From Inquilinus sp. (GTDB taxonomy: Bacteria > Pseudomonadota > Alphaproteobacteria > DSM-16000 > Inquilinaceae), in assembly GCA_013003675.1 (NCBI GenBank), contig JABDIP010000198.1, positions 1-13,826 of the forward strand: DNA of 13,826 nucleotides, read 5' to 3'. This document shows, piece after piece, positions 5,699 to 13,074 of the stretch (position 1 is the stretch's first letter; every line of letters begins with the position of its first letter). The notes beneath the pieces were generated by a model. It was not told where the DNA came from. It made no database searches and saw nothing but the letters and a program-made list of their open reading frames with translations. A program made the translations under genes and the position numbers.

Positions 5699-6337
5699 TC
5701 AGCGCTTCGGCGCGTATTTGCTCAGGATGCGCTGCAGGGTCCGCCGGTGCATCTTCAGCCGGCGCGCGGTTTCCGAGACATTGCGGCCGCATTGCTCATA
5801 GACGCGCTGGATGTGCTCCCAGCGCACCCGGTCCGCCGACATCGGCGTCTCGGGCGGTGGCGGCAGCGGCGCGCAATCGGTCGCCAGCAGCGCGGCGACG
5901 ATCTGGTCGGCATTGGCCGGCTTGGAGAGATAGTCGACGGCGCCGGCCTTTACCGCGGCGACCGCCGAGGCCAGGTTGCCATAGCCGGTGAGCACGACGA
6001 TCCGCACTTCCGGCCGGGCGGCGAGCAACGGGGGAATGACCTCCAGCCCGTTGCCGTCCGCCACCTTCATGTCGAGCACCGCATAGGCCGGGGCCAACCG
6101 TTTGGCCAAGGCTATCGCCTCGTCGACCGTACCGGTCGTCACCGCCTCGAAGCCACGCTGCTCCAGAGCCCGGACAAGCCATTTCCGCATCGACGCATCG
6201 TCGTCCAGGATCAACACGGATCCCGGGTCGAGTTCGGCCTGCTTGGCTCGCTCGTCGCTCATCAGCCTGTGCGCTGCCGTCGTTGCAACGTGTTCATCAA
6301 CCCGCAAAGTAGCGGATTTTGCCGGCGCGACAATCAT
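5699..6337 (-). CDS. regA: ActR/RegA/PrrA-type two-component response regulator
   Basis: This 212-residue protein is a member of the RegA/PrrA/ActR family, global redox-responsive regulators in alphaproteobacteria. Residues about 40-150 form the receiver domain: acidic pocket D45-D47 (LILDDDASMR), phospho-acceptor D89 (VLDMKVADGNGLEV), T117 (VVLTGYGN) and K139 (YLSKPA). A Pro-rich linker (CAPLPPPPETP) leads to the Fis-type helix-turn-helix VRWEHIQRVYEQCGRNVSET followed by ARRLKMHRRTLQRIL, nearly invariant in this family. The start at 6337 is supported by a TAAGGAG 5 bases upstream; it gives about 25 residues more than the usual family start (an internal ATG at 6262 corresponds to the common start). 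The cognate kinase gene (regB/prrB/actS) and senC, often neighbours, are absent from this window. The gene is convergent with the EAL gene, with 53 bases between. Confidence 0.92.
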   Translation of the reverse strand: MIVAPAKSATLRVDEHVATTAAHRLMSDERAKQAELDPGSVLILDDDASMRKWLVRALEQRGFEAVTTGTVDEAIALAKRLAPAYAVLDMKVADGNGLEVIPPLLAARPEVRIVVLTGYGNLASAVAAVKAGAVDYLSKPANADQIVAALLATDCAPLPPPPETPMSADRVRWEHIQRVYEQCGRNVSETARRLKMHRRTLQRILSKYAPKR

Positions 6338-6342
6338 CGCGA

Positions 6343-6349
6343 CTCCTTA
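6343..6349 (-). promoter_or_regulatory. Ribosome binding site that fixes the regA start
   Basis: On the minus strand TAAGGAG lies 5 bases before the ATG at 6337. The alternative start at 6262 has only a weak AGG upstream, so this site favours the longer form with an N-terminal extension. Confidence 0.7.
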
Positions 6350-6582
6350 GAAACCGAAGGAAACCGGGGCGCGCAGCGGTTTTCGGACGCGCACGCCAAC
6401 GCTGCAGCGGGATAGCGCCGCGCTTTAACGGCAATCGGCGCCCGGACGATCGTCGCAGAATGCACCACGGGCGACCGTCCCCGACTGCGGCCGGCGTGCG
6501 CGATTCGCCGAATCGGCCGGGTGCGCCGACCTCGCCGGCGGCATTCGCGGCCGTTTCGACGCCGGACCGGGGGCGGCAAGGG

Positions 6583-6617
6583 CCGGACTCCCGGCGTCCG
6601 GGCCCCGGCGGCGGGGC
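6583..6617 (-). terminator. Two tandem GC-rich hairpins downstream of cobT
   Basis: Immediately after the cobT stop, on the minus strand, comes GCCCCG-N4-CGGGGC (6602-6617), a perfect 6-base-pair stem. Directly next to it is CCGGAC-N7-GTCCGG (6583-6601), another perfect 6-base-pair stem. Neither is followed by a T-run, so they are not canonical intrinsic terminators; in a GC-rich genome they may still end or stabilise the cobT transcript. They lie within the 292-base gap between cobT and regA, in which I see no other feature. Confidence 0.4.
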
Positions 6618-6629
6618 TGCTGCGGGAGG

Positions 6630-7658
6630 TCAGGCTTTGCCGCTGACCCCCGCCTCGTCGAAGCTCGCCATGCCGGCGTGGCAGTCGACGGCGGCGCGCA
6701 CGACGTTGATCGCCAGCGCGGCCCCGGAGCCTTCGCCGAGCCGCATGCCGAGATCGAGGATCGCCTCGCGGCCGATGCGGTCGAGCAGGCGCCGGTGCCC
6801 CGGCTCCGCCGAGACATGGGCGACCAGGCAATGGTCGAGTGACTTGGAGTCCAGCGCCCACAGCACCGCCGCCGCCGCGGTGCAGGCGAAGCCGTCGAGC
6901 AGCACCGGCGTCTTCGCCAGCCGCGCCGCCAGGATCGCCCCGACGATCGCCGCCAACTCATAGCCGCCCAGGCAACGCAGCACCTCCAACGGCTCGCCCA
7001 GCGCCACTCGGTTGGCCGCCAGCCCGGCCTCCACCGCCGCGACCTTGCGGGCGAGTCCGTCGGGATCGACGCCGGTGCCGGGCCCGACCCATTCCGCCGC
7101 GCCACCGCCGAACAACGCCGCACACAACGCCGAGGCCGCCGTCGTATTGCCGATTCCCATCTCGCCCAGGCACAGCAGGTGCAGCCCCGGCTCGACGCCC
7201 ATCATCCCGTAGGCCATGGCGCGGGCGCAGCCCTCCTCATCCATCGCCGGGCCCTGGGTGAAATCGGCGGTCGGGCTGTCGAGGTCGAGTTCGTAGACCC
7301 GCAGATCGGCGTCGGCGACGCGGCAGAGCTGGTTCACCGCGGCACCGCCGGCCTGGAAGTTCGCCACCATCTGCCTGGTCACCGCAACCGGATAGGCGGA
7401 GACGCCCCGGTCCCTGGCGACCCCGTGATTCGCGGCGAAGACGGCGACGCGGGGGTGGCGCAGCTCGGGCGGATGGCGGCCCTGCCAGCAGGCCATCCAA
7501 TAGGCGACCTCCTCGAGCCGGCCGAGCGCCCCGGCCGGCTTGGTCAGCCGCCGCTCGCGCTCCCGCGCCGCGGTGCCGGCCTCCAGATCGGGGCCCGGCA
7601 GATTGCGCGCCAGATCGCGCATCTCGGCGAGGGTGACGGCGGGTGAGGGGGCACTCAT
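6630..7658 (-). CDS. cobT: Nicotinate-nucleotide--dimethylbenzimidazole phosphoribosyltransferase
   Basis: This 342-residue enzyme transfers ribose phosphate from nicotinate mononucleotide to dimethylbenzimidazole, giving alpha-ribazole 5'-phosphate for the lower ligand of cobalamin (named CobU in the Pseudomonas denitrificans nomenclature). Visible family motifs are LTKPAGALGRLE (38-49), VFAANHGVARDRGVSAYP, the LGEMGIGNTTAASAL loop, GTGVDPDGLARK and the C-terminal LGEGSGAALA, whose Glu (309) corresponds to the catalytic base of the Salmonella enzyme. Length is typical. I choose ATG at 7658, with GAGG 9 bases upstream; an in-frame GTG at 7700 has no Shine-Dalgarno. It diverges from cobS, whose product condenses alpha-ribazole (or its phosphate) with GDP-cobinamide, so the two act in sequence. 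I see no cobalamin riboswitch in the 115-base divergent region. Confidence 0.96.
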   Translation of the reverse strand: MSAPSPAVTLAEMRDLARNLPGPDLEAGTAARERERRLTKPAGALGRLEEVAYWMACWQGRHPPELRHPRVAVFAANHGVARDRGVSAYPVAVTRQMVANFQAGGAAVNQLCRVADADLRVYELDLDSPTADFTQGPAMDEEGCARAMAYGMMGVEPGLHLLCLGEMGIGNTTAASALCAALFGGGAAEWVGPGTGVDPDGLARKVAAVEAGLAANRVALGEPLEVLRCLGGYELAAIVGAILAARLAKTPVLLDGFACTAAAAVLWALDSKSLDHCLVAHVSAEPGHRRLLDRIGREAILDLGMRLGEGSGAALAINVVRAAVDCHAGMASFDEAGVSGKA

Positions 7659-7773
7659 CGGATCGATCCTCGGTCGCGGGGCGGGTGGGCTCTCTGCCAC
7701 GAACGCCGCCGCCGGTCAAAGCCGGATCGACGGCCCTTGCCGGGCGGGCGGCGGAGCGCTACCCCTTGCGGCC

Positions 7774-8598
7774 ATGGCCCGACGCACCGACCCCGAACGC
7801 CACGACGACGGCCACGATGACGGCCTGGCCTGGACCGCGCTCGGCGAGTTGAAGGACTGGCGCGACGAGATCCATGCCTCGGCGATCTTCCTGACCCGGC
7901 TGCCGATTCGCTGGCAGGGCGACATGCCGCGCGATCTGGCGGCCCGCTCGCTGCGCGCCGGCCCGATCGTCGGCGCCGTCATCGGCCTCGGCGGCGGGCT
8001 GGTCTTCGCCACGGGGCTGGCGGCCGGGCTGCCGCCGGCACTGGCCGCGCTGTTTGCCGTCGCCGCGCAAATCGTATTGACCGGCGGGCTGCACGAGGAC
8101 GGGCTGGCCGACCTCGCGGACGGCCTGGGTGGCGGACGCGATCGGATGGCGAAGCTGGAGATCATGCGCGACAGCCGCATCGGCAGCTATGGCGCATTGG
8201 CCCTGGTCCTCGCGGTCGGCGCCCGGGCACTGGCCCTGGCCGCGCTGGCGCCGATGGAGGGCATCGCCGCGCTGGCGGCGGTCGGCGCCGTCTCGCGAGC
8301 CGCGTGGCCGGCCTTGATGACCTGGTTGCCGCCGGCCCGGGACGACGGCCTGGCCGCCACCCACGGCCGGCAACCGCTCTACCGGCTGGCCGTCACGCTG
8401 GGCCTTGCCGTCGCCTTCGCCCTGCTGGTGCTGCCATTCGCCGGTGCGCTGGTGGCGCTGGCCGCCGCCGCCGTTGCCGTTGCCGGGATCGGCCTGCTGG
8501 CGTGGCGGCAGATCGGCGGCCACACCGGCGACGTGCTGGGCGGCACCCAGCAGGCGGTGGAAATCGCCATGCTGGCGGCCTTGGCTGCCCTCGCCTGA
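7774..8598 (+). CDS. cobS: Adenosylcobinamide-GDP ribazoletransferase (cobalamin synthase)
   Basis: This 274-residue polytopic membrane enzyme joins alpha-ribazole or its phosphate to adenosylcobinamide-GDP, the last assembly step of adenosylcobalamin. The family signature is clear: AIFLTRLPI (37-45), TGGLHEDGLADLADGLGGGR (103-122), with D109, D113 and D116 in the metal-binding Asp-rich motif, and KLEIMRDSRIGSYGALALVL (127-146). Five or more hydrophobic segments follow, and the protein ends with IGGHTGDVLGGTQQAVEIA, also conserved. About 25 residues precede the usual family start, including a His/Asp-rich run (ERHDDGHDDG, 8-17). The only in-frame ATG before the conserved part is at 7774, and its ribosome binding site is poor. 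The enzyme acts at the inner membrane; its cobT partner is divergently encoded. Confidence 0.94.
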   Translation: MARRTDPERHDDGHDDGLAWTALGELKDWRDEIHASAIFLTRLPIRWQGDMPRDLAARSLRAGPIVGAVIGLGGGLVFATGLAAGLPPALAALFAVAAQIVLTGGLHEDGLADLADGLGGGRDRMAKLEIMRDSRIGSYGALALVLAVGARALALAALAPMEGIAALAAVGAVSRAAWPALMTWLPPARDDGLAATHGRQPLYRLAVTLGLAVAFALLVLPFAGALVALAAAAVAVAGIGLLAWRQIGGHTGDVLGGTQQAVEIAMLAALAALA

Positions 8599-8708
8599 AC
8601 AGGGGACCGTGGACGATCGGGCACTCCTGCCGTGAATTCTCCGCAATCGGTCCCTATCTCTATGATCAATCAACCGGGGTGCCGCCGGATCGACAAGGAG
8701 ACAGCGCG

Positions 8709-9377
8709 ATGAAGCGCTTTAGCATCACGTCCATCGCAGCCGTGGCGGCGGCGATCGTTCTCGCCACCCCGGCCCAGGCCCTGACCGACCAGGAAGAACT
8801 GGTCGAGAAGGCGCGGATCACCGTCCAGGCGCTTTTGGCCGACCCGAACTATCCGGCGTTGCGCGGTCTGTTGGAGGAAGCCGAAGGCGTCCTGATCGTG
8901 CCGGAACTGGTCAAGGGCGGCTTCTTCATCGGCGCCGAGGGGGGCAATGGCGTGCTGCTGGCCCGCCAGGCCGACGGTAGTTGGAGCGACCCGAGTTTCG
9001 TCATGCTGACCAGCGGTTCGTTCGGCTTGCAGATCGGCGGCGAGATTTCCGAGGTCGTGCTGGCGATCAACAGCGAGGACGGCCTGAACGCCATCCTGGA
9101 CCGCAAGGCGCGGATCGGGGCCGATGTCAGCGCCGCGCTTTTCACCGTCGGCGCCGGCGTCGAGGCCGGCACCGGCATCGACACCAATGCCGACATGATC
9201 GCCTTCTCGCGCAGCAAGGGCCTGTTCGCCGGCGGCGCGCTGGAAGGTAGCGTGATCAGCGAGAAGAAAACCTGGAACACGGCCTATTACGGCGCCGCCG
9301 CCGCACCCCGCGACATTCTCGCCGGACGCCACGCCAACCCGCATTCGCACCCGCTCGGCGCCGCCCTGCCGCGCTGA
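8709..9377 (+). CDS. Secreted SYLF/Ysc84-domain protein
   Basis: The 222-residue protein has a Sec signal peptide (cleavage near residue 24 after PAQA) and one SYLF (Ysc84) domain over about residues 45-195. This domain binds lipids in eukaryotic members; bacterial members are periplasmic or outer-membrane associated proteins of uncertain role. Family features seen are the AEGVLIVPELVKGGFFIGAE segment (58-77), then GGNGVLL, W92 in SWSDPSFVMLTSGSFGLQIG, and the closing SRSKGLFAGGALEGSVI (167-183). The start is firmly set by AAGGAG 8 bases before ATG. The cobS gene ends 110 bases upstream, and a strong hairpin follows the stop, so this is probably a single-gene transcription unit. Confidence 0.9.
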   Translation: MKRFSITSIAAVAAAIVLATPAQALTDQEELVEKARITVQALLADPNYPALRGLLEEAEGVLIVPELVKGGFFIGAEGGNGVLLARQADGSWSDPSFVMLTSGSFGLQIGGEISEVVLAINSEDGLNAILDRKARIGADVSAALFTVGAGVEAGTGIDTNADMIAFSRSKGLFAGGALEGSVISEKKTWNTAYYGAAAAPRDILAGRHANPHSHPLGAALPR

Positions 9378-9393
9378 CGGCGACTGCTCCGCT

Positions 9394-9421
9394 CCGCCGG
9401 TCGACACCCGTCGTCCGGCGG
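9394..9421 (+). terminator. Long hairpin downstream of the SYLF gene, probable terminator
   Basis: CCGCCGG (9394-9400) pairs with CCGGCGG (9415-9421), and after one T-T mismatch CGAC pairs with GTCG around an ACCC loop, giving 11 base pairs in all. It begins 17 bases after the SYLF stop. No T-run follows, so termination would be of the GC-stem type or the stem may mainly stabilise the 3' end. Confidence 0.5.
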
Positions 9422-9451
9422 TACCGGGGCGGCGCCCGGCTGCCCCATCCG

Positions 9452-9477
9452 TTAACAGCGCATTAACCCGCCGTTAG
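9452..9477 (+). promoter_or_regulatory. CtrA site with three half-sites at 11-base spacing
   Basis: TTAACAGCGCATTAAC (9452-9467) is an exact match to TTAA-N7-TTAAC. A third, imperfect half-site (TTAG, 9474-9477) follows at the same 11-base period. The nearest downstream gene is the lipoprotein at 9578. The array ends where the promoter -35 would lie, the usual placement for activation by CtrA. Confidence 0.65.
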
Positions 9478-9500
9478 GGGCGCAGCCCGCATGTTATCTT
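9472..9500 (+). promoter_or_regulatory. Candidate -35/-10 promoter of the lipoprotein gene
   Basis: CGTTAG (9472-9477) is 17 bases from TATCTT (9495-9500), which carries an upstream TG (extended -10). Transcription would start near 9507, leaving a leader of about 70 bases. The -35 coincides with the third CtrA half-site, and the -10 is identical to that proposed for mmcB. Confidence 0.45.
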
Positions 9501-9577
9501 CCGCCGGGCCGTTGGGTGTGCGGGCTGCCGGCAGGCGCGGGAAAAGCGTCGGCGGCCGATGGTTTTGGGGAGTTGCA

Positions 9578-10159
9578 TTGTCCATGAGGATACCGCTGTT
9601 CTTCGCCCTGGCGGCGCTGCTGACCGCTTCCTGCCAGACACAGAAATCGCCACATCAGACCGCCGGCCTGGCCCCGACTCCGGTTGCCGTGACCGGCGCC
9701 GCGCGGTTCCCCGAGCCGGTGGAATTCTCCCCGGTCGGCCACCCGGCCGGATCGTGCCTGTCGGAGGAGGAGATCGCCGCGGAACAGGCGATGCGCCTGC
9801 ATACCGCGCTGATGGTCACCGGCCTGACCTGTCACGGATTCTATCGCGAGCCGACGCTGTTCGGCCAGTACCAGACGTTCACCACCGACCATGACGACCG
9901 GTTGGGCGGTGCCAAGCGGACCATGGGCGCCTTTCTCTTCCGCTATGAGGGCGGCAGCCGCGACCGACTGCTTGACACCTACCAGACGCGGCTCGCCAAC
10001 GCCGAATCAAGGTTGCTGGCCGATGCCTCGGCGCCGACCTACTGCCGGTTGCGGCGCGACCAGTTTACCGCCGCGATGGACTTCACCGCCGACGATTTCG
10101 AGTCCTATGTAACGCTGATGGTGGAACGTCACCGCGCCCGCTATCGCGTCTGCCGGTAA
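9578..10159 (+). CDS. Small lipoprotein with four conserved-looking cysteines, function unknown
   Basis: The product (191 residues from the ATG at 9584) starts MRIPLFFALAALLTASCQTQ, a lipoprotein signal with lipid-modified Cys at residue 17; the -3 position is Thr rather than Leu, so the lipobox is imperfect. Four further cysteines (C58, C83, C154, C190) could form two disulfides in the periplasm. The body is helical, with QAMRLHTALMVTGLTCHGFY, an FLFRYEGGSRDRLLDTYQTR segment followed by LANAESR, and YCRLRRDQF. I recall similar hypothetical proteins in other alphaproteobacteria but know no function. Start choice: a GGGGAG lies 5 bases before a TTG (9578) and 11 before the ATG, so TTG is slightly favoured. 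It is preceded by a triple CtrA site and converges with ugpC across 46 bases. Confidence 0.8.
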   Translation: MSMRIPLFFALAALLTASCQTQKSPHQTAGLAPTPVAVTGAARFPEPVEFSPVGHPAGSCLSEEEIAAEQAMRLHTALMVTGLTCHGFYREPTLFGQYQTFTTDHDDRLGGAKRTMGAFLFRYEGGSRDRLLDTYQTRLANAESRLLADASAPTYCRLRRDQFTAAMDFTADDFESYVTLMVERHRARYRVCR

Positions 10160-10205
10160 CGAATCGTCGGTTTCTCGGGCGGTTCCAAGCGCTCGGCCGC
10201 GGCGG

Positions 10206-11291
10206 TCAGGAAAGCGACCGACCGGTCTCCTGGTCGAAAAGGTGCAGCGCGCCCTCGGCGATCGACAGCGTCAGGGCGTCGCCGGCCTTGACCGCGGCGG
10301 AGCCGGGCAGCCGCGCCAACAATGGATCGGGCGCGCCCTCCATGCGGCCATGGGCGACAGTGTCGGCGCCCAGCGCCTCGACCAGCTCGACCTGCACGGC
10401 GATGGCCCGTTCATCCTCCGTGGCCCCGTCGGTGGACAGGTGCTCGGGCCGCACGCCCACCGCGACCGGCCGGCCGGCCTGGCCCCCGGCATGCCGCGAA
10501 GCAACCCGCTGGCCGCCCGGCAACTCGACATGCACACCGTCCTCGGCGACCCGGCCGGGCAGGAAGTTCATCGCCGGCGAGCCGATGAAGCCGGCGACGA
10601 ACAGGCTGGCCGGGTTGCGATAGACATCGAGCGGCGTGCCGATCTGTTCGGCGACGCCGCCGTGCATCACCATCATCCGGTCGGCCAGGGTCATCGCCTC
10701 AACCTGATCGTGGGTGACGTAGAGGCTGGTGATCCCCAGGCGGTTCTGCAGCTTCTTGATCTCGACCCGCATCTGGGTGCGAAGCTTGGCGTCGAGGTTC
10801 GACAACGGCTCGTCGAACAGGAACACCGCCGGCTCGCGAACGATCGCCCGGCCCATCGCCACCCGCTGCCGCTGGCCGCCGGACAGGTTGCGCGGCTTGC
10901 GCCCGAGGAATGGCGACAATTCCAGGATTTCCGCCGCCTCTTGGACCCGGCGGTCGATCTCCCCTTTCGGCAGGCCCTGGATACGCAGCCCGTAGGCCAT
11001 GTTGCCGTACACCGACATGTGCGGATAGAGCGCGTAGTTCTGGAACACCATGGCGATGTCCCGGTCCTTGGGCTCCAGCTCGTTGACCACCCGGTCGTCG
11101 ATCGCGACCTCGCCCTGGCTGATGCGCTCCAGCCCGGCGACCATGCGCAGCAGGGTCGACTTGCCGCAGCCCGACGGCCCCAGCATGACCAGGAATTCGC
11201 CGTCGGCGATGTCGCAATCGATGCCCTTGATGACCTCGATATCGTGGCCGGGATAGGTCTTGCGCACGCCGCGGATCGCCACCGTCGCCAT
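10206..11291 (-). CDS. ugpC: sn-Glycerol-3-phosphate ABC importer ATPase
   Basis: This 361-residue ATPase energises the Ugp importer on the cytoplasmic face. The nucleotide-binding domain shows Walker A GPSGCGKST (38-46), Q-loop Q84 (MVFQNYALYPHM), ABC signature LSGGQRQRV (136-144), Walker B with E161 (FLFDEPLSNLD) and switch H194 (VTHDQ). A C-terminal TOBE regulatory domain occupies about 235-361. Its sequence is typical of the MalK/UgpC subfamily; the glycerol-3-phosphate assignment comes from the linked ugpB, ugpA and ugpE. The start ATG is separated from the ugpE stop by a single base, so translation is coupled. It is the last gene of the operon: no ugpQ phosphodiesterase follows, and the next gene is convergent. 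Confidence 0.95.
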   Translation of the reverse strand: MATVAIRGVRKTYPGHDIEVIKGIDCDIADGEFLVMLGPSGCGKSTLLRMVAGLERISQGEVAIDDRVVNELEPKDRDIAMVFQNYALYPHMSVYGNMAYGLRIQGLPKGEIDRRVQEAAEILELSPFLGRKPRNLSGGQRQRVAMGRAIVREPAVFLFDEPLSNLDAKLRTQMRVEIKKLQNRLGITSLYVTHDQVEAMTLADRMMVMHGGVAEQIGTPLDVYRNPASLFVAGFIGSPAMNFLPGRVAEDGVHVELPGGQRVASRHAGGQAGRPVAVGVRPEHLSTDGATEDERAIAVQVELVEALGADTVAHGRMEGAPDPLLARLPGSAAVKAGDALTLSIAEGALHLFDQETGRSLS

Positions 11292-11292
11292 G

Positions 11293-12138
11293 TTATTTCT
11301 CGCTTTCCACCAGGCCCTTGACGAACCAGCGCTGCATGAACACCACCACCAGCACCGGCGGGATCATCGCCAGCATGGTGGTGGCCATGATGATGTTCCA
11401 CTCGGCCTCGTTGTCGCCGACGTTCAGCATGCTGTAGATGCCGATCACGATGGTCTGCAGATTGTCGGTGATCAGCAGCGGCCAGAGATACTGGTTCCAG
11501 CCGAAGATGAAGAGAATGACGAACAGCGCGGCGATGTTGGTCATCGACAGTGGCAGCACGATATCCTTGAAGAAGCGCATCGGCCCGGCGCCGTCCATCC
11601 GCGCCGCCTCGGCCAGCTCGTCCGGGATGGTCATGAAGAACTGCCGGAACAGGAATGTCGCCGTCGCCGAGGCGATCAACGGGATGGTCAGCCCGGCATA
11701 GGTATCCAGCAGGCCCAGATTGGCCACCACCTCGAAGGTCGGCAGAATCCGCACCTCGACCGGCAGCATCAGGGTCAGGAAGATCATCCAGAAGAAGACC
11801 ATCCGGAACCGGAAGCGGAAATAGACGATGGCGAAGGCCGACAGGATCGAGATGAAGATCTTGCCGATGGCGATCGCCAGGGCCATCACCAGGCTGTTCC
11901 ACATCATGAACCAGACCGGCGTCCCGCCGGAGACCGCGCCCGATCCGGCCGACAGCGCTGTCCCGTAGTTCTCCCAGAATAGGTCGCCTGGCAGCAGCGG
12001 CATCGGTGCCGCCACCACGTCGGACAGGCTGTGCGTCGAGGCGATGAAGGTGACGTAGATCGGGAAGGCGACGATCAGGATGCCGAGCCAGATCAACGCA
12101 TGGCTGATGATCGTCACGATCGGGCGGTTTTCGACCAT
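11293..12138 (-). CDS. ugpE: sn-Glycerol-3-phosphate ABC importer permease UgpE
   Basis: This 281-residue inner-membrane permease has the same length as E. coli UgpE. It starts MVENRPIVTIISHALIWLGI, has six predicted helices, and carries the MetI-like permease coupling motif EAARMDGAG (177-185) in the cytoplasmic loop that contacts UgpC. The frame is open far upstream into ugpA, but the ATG at 12138 begins the family-like N-terminus and overlaps the ugpA stop (TGATG), the classic coupled arrangement. The family-typical end is QRWFVKGLVESEK; E. coli UgpE closes similarly with a QKWFVKGL-type tail. Confidence 0.95.
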   Translation of the reverse strand: MVENRPIVTIISHALIWLGILIVAFPIYVTFIASTHSLSDVVAAPMPLLPGDLFWENYGTALSAGSGAVSGGTPVWFMMWNSLVMALAIAIGKIFISILSAFAIVYFRFRFRMVFFWMIFLTLMLPVEVRILPTFEVVANLGLLDTYAGLTIPLIASATATFLFRQFFMTIPDELAEAARMDGAGPMRFFKDIVLPLSMTNIAALFVILFIFGWNQYLWPLLITDNLQTIVIGIYSMLNVGDNEAEWNIIMATTMLAMIPPVLVVVFMQRWFVKGLVESEK

Positions 12139-13019
12139 CAGTAGTGCACCCGCCGCTCGATGAAGCGGAACTGGACCACCGTCAGCGTGACGACGATGAC
12201 CATCAGCACCACCGACTGCGCCGCCGAACTGCCGAGGTCCTGGCCGATGAAGCCGTCGTTGAAGACCTTGTAGACCATCGTCGTGGTGGCGTTGTACGGC
12301 CCCCCGGCGGTGACCGCGTGGATGATCCCGAAGGTGTCGAAGAAGGCATAGACGATGTTGACCACCAGCAGGAAGAAGGTGGTCGGCGACAGCAGCGGGA
12401 AGACGATGGTCCAGAACCGCCGGGTCGGGCCGGCGCCGTCGATCGCCGCCGCCTCGATCAGCGAGCGCGGGATCGATTGCAGCCCGGCCAGGAAGAACAG
12501 GAAATTGTAGCTGATCTGCTTCCAGGTGGCGGCGAACACGACCAGCGCCATCGCCTCGCCGCCATTGACGCGGAAGTTCCACAGATAGCCGAAGCTGTCG
12601 AGGGCATAGGCGACGATGCCGACGGTCGGCGCGAACATGAACAGCCACAGGACGCCGGCCACCGCCGGCGCCACCGCGTAGGGCCAAATCAGCAGCGTCT
12701 TGTAAGCGGTGGCGGCCTTGATCACGCGGTCCGCCATGACCGCCAGGAAGAGGGCGATCGCCATCGAGGCGAAGGCGACTAGCAGGCCGAACTCGAAGGT
12801 GACAAGGATCGCGTCGTAATAGATCTCATCGCCGATTAGCTTCTCGAAATTCTGGAACCAGACGAACCGGACCGAGGTGCCGAACGGATTCTGCCGCAGC
12901 AGCGACTGCCAGACCGCCTGGCCGGCCGGCCACAGGAAGAACACCACGGTGATGACGATCTGCGGCGTGACCAGCAGATAGGGCAGCACCCGGTTGTCGA
13001 AGGTGACGCGTTTGTTCAT
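12138..13019 (-). CDS. ugpA: sn-Glycerol-3-phosphate ABC importer permease UgpA
   Basis: This 293-residue permease (E. coli UgpA is 295) begins MNKRVTFDNRVLPYLLVTPQ, has six predicted membrane helices and the coupling motif EAAAIDGAG (189-197). It forms the heterodimeric channel with UgpE. I choose ATG at 13019; a GTG at 13040 would add seven residues but has no ribosome binding site. The Shine-Dalgarno for the ATG is also weak. A strong hairpin lies in the 81 bases between the ugpB stop and this start, so expression of the permease genes is probably lower than that of ugpB. Confidence 0.95.
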   Translation of the reverse strand: MNKRVTFDNRVLPYLLVTPQIVITVVFFLWPAGQAVWQSLLRQNPFGTSVRFVWFQNFEKLIGDEIYYDAILVTFEFGLLVAFASMAIALFLAVMADRVIKAATAYKTLLIWPYAVAPAVAGVLWLFMFAPTVGIVAYALDSFGYLWNFRVNGGEAMALVVFAATWKQISYNFLFFLAGLQSIPRSLIEAAAIDGAGPTRRFWTIVFPLLSPTTFFLLVVNIVYAFFDTFGIIHAVTAGGPYNATTTMVYKVFNDGFIGQDLGSSAAQSVVLMVIVVTLTVVQFRFIERRVHY

Positions 13020-13045
13020 CGGTTTTGGCCCGTTCGGCACGGCGA

Positions 13046-13074
13046 GGGAACCGCCGGCGCCGCCGGCGATTCCC
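13046..13074 (-). other. Strong GC hairpin between ugpB and ugpA
   Basis: GGGAA (13046-13050) pairs with TTCCC (13070-13074) and, after one C-A mismatch, CGCCGGC (13052-13058) pairs with GCCGGCG (13062-13068) around a GCC loop, 12 base pairs in total. Stable stem-loops between a binding-protein gene and the permease genes of ABC operons are known to protect the upstream mRNA and lower downstream expression. That role here is inference from position and strength. Confidence 0.55.

Noticed and set aside
4392..5792. Long antisense open frame opposite the EAL gene
   Set aside because: Long antisense frames are common in GC-rich DNA; the product is low-complexity and Arg/Gln/Gly-rich with no domain, and the sense frame is a clear protein.
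7659..7773. Cobalamin riboswitch between cobT and cobS
   Set aside because: The region is only 115 bases and I see no GCCACTG-type B12 box or the expected leader structure.
10242..11321. Long antisense open frame opposite ugpC
   Set aside because: It is the complement of a textbook ABC ATPase; the antisense product is His/Asp/Arg-rich with no recognisable fold.
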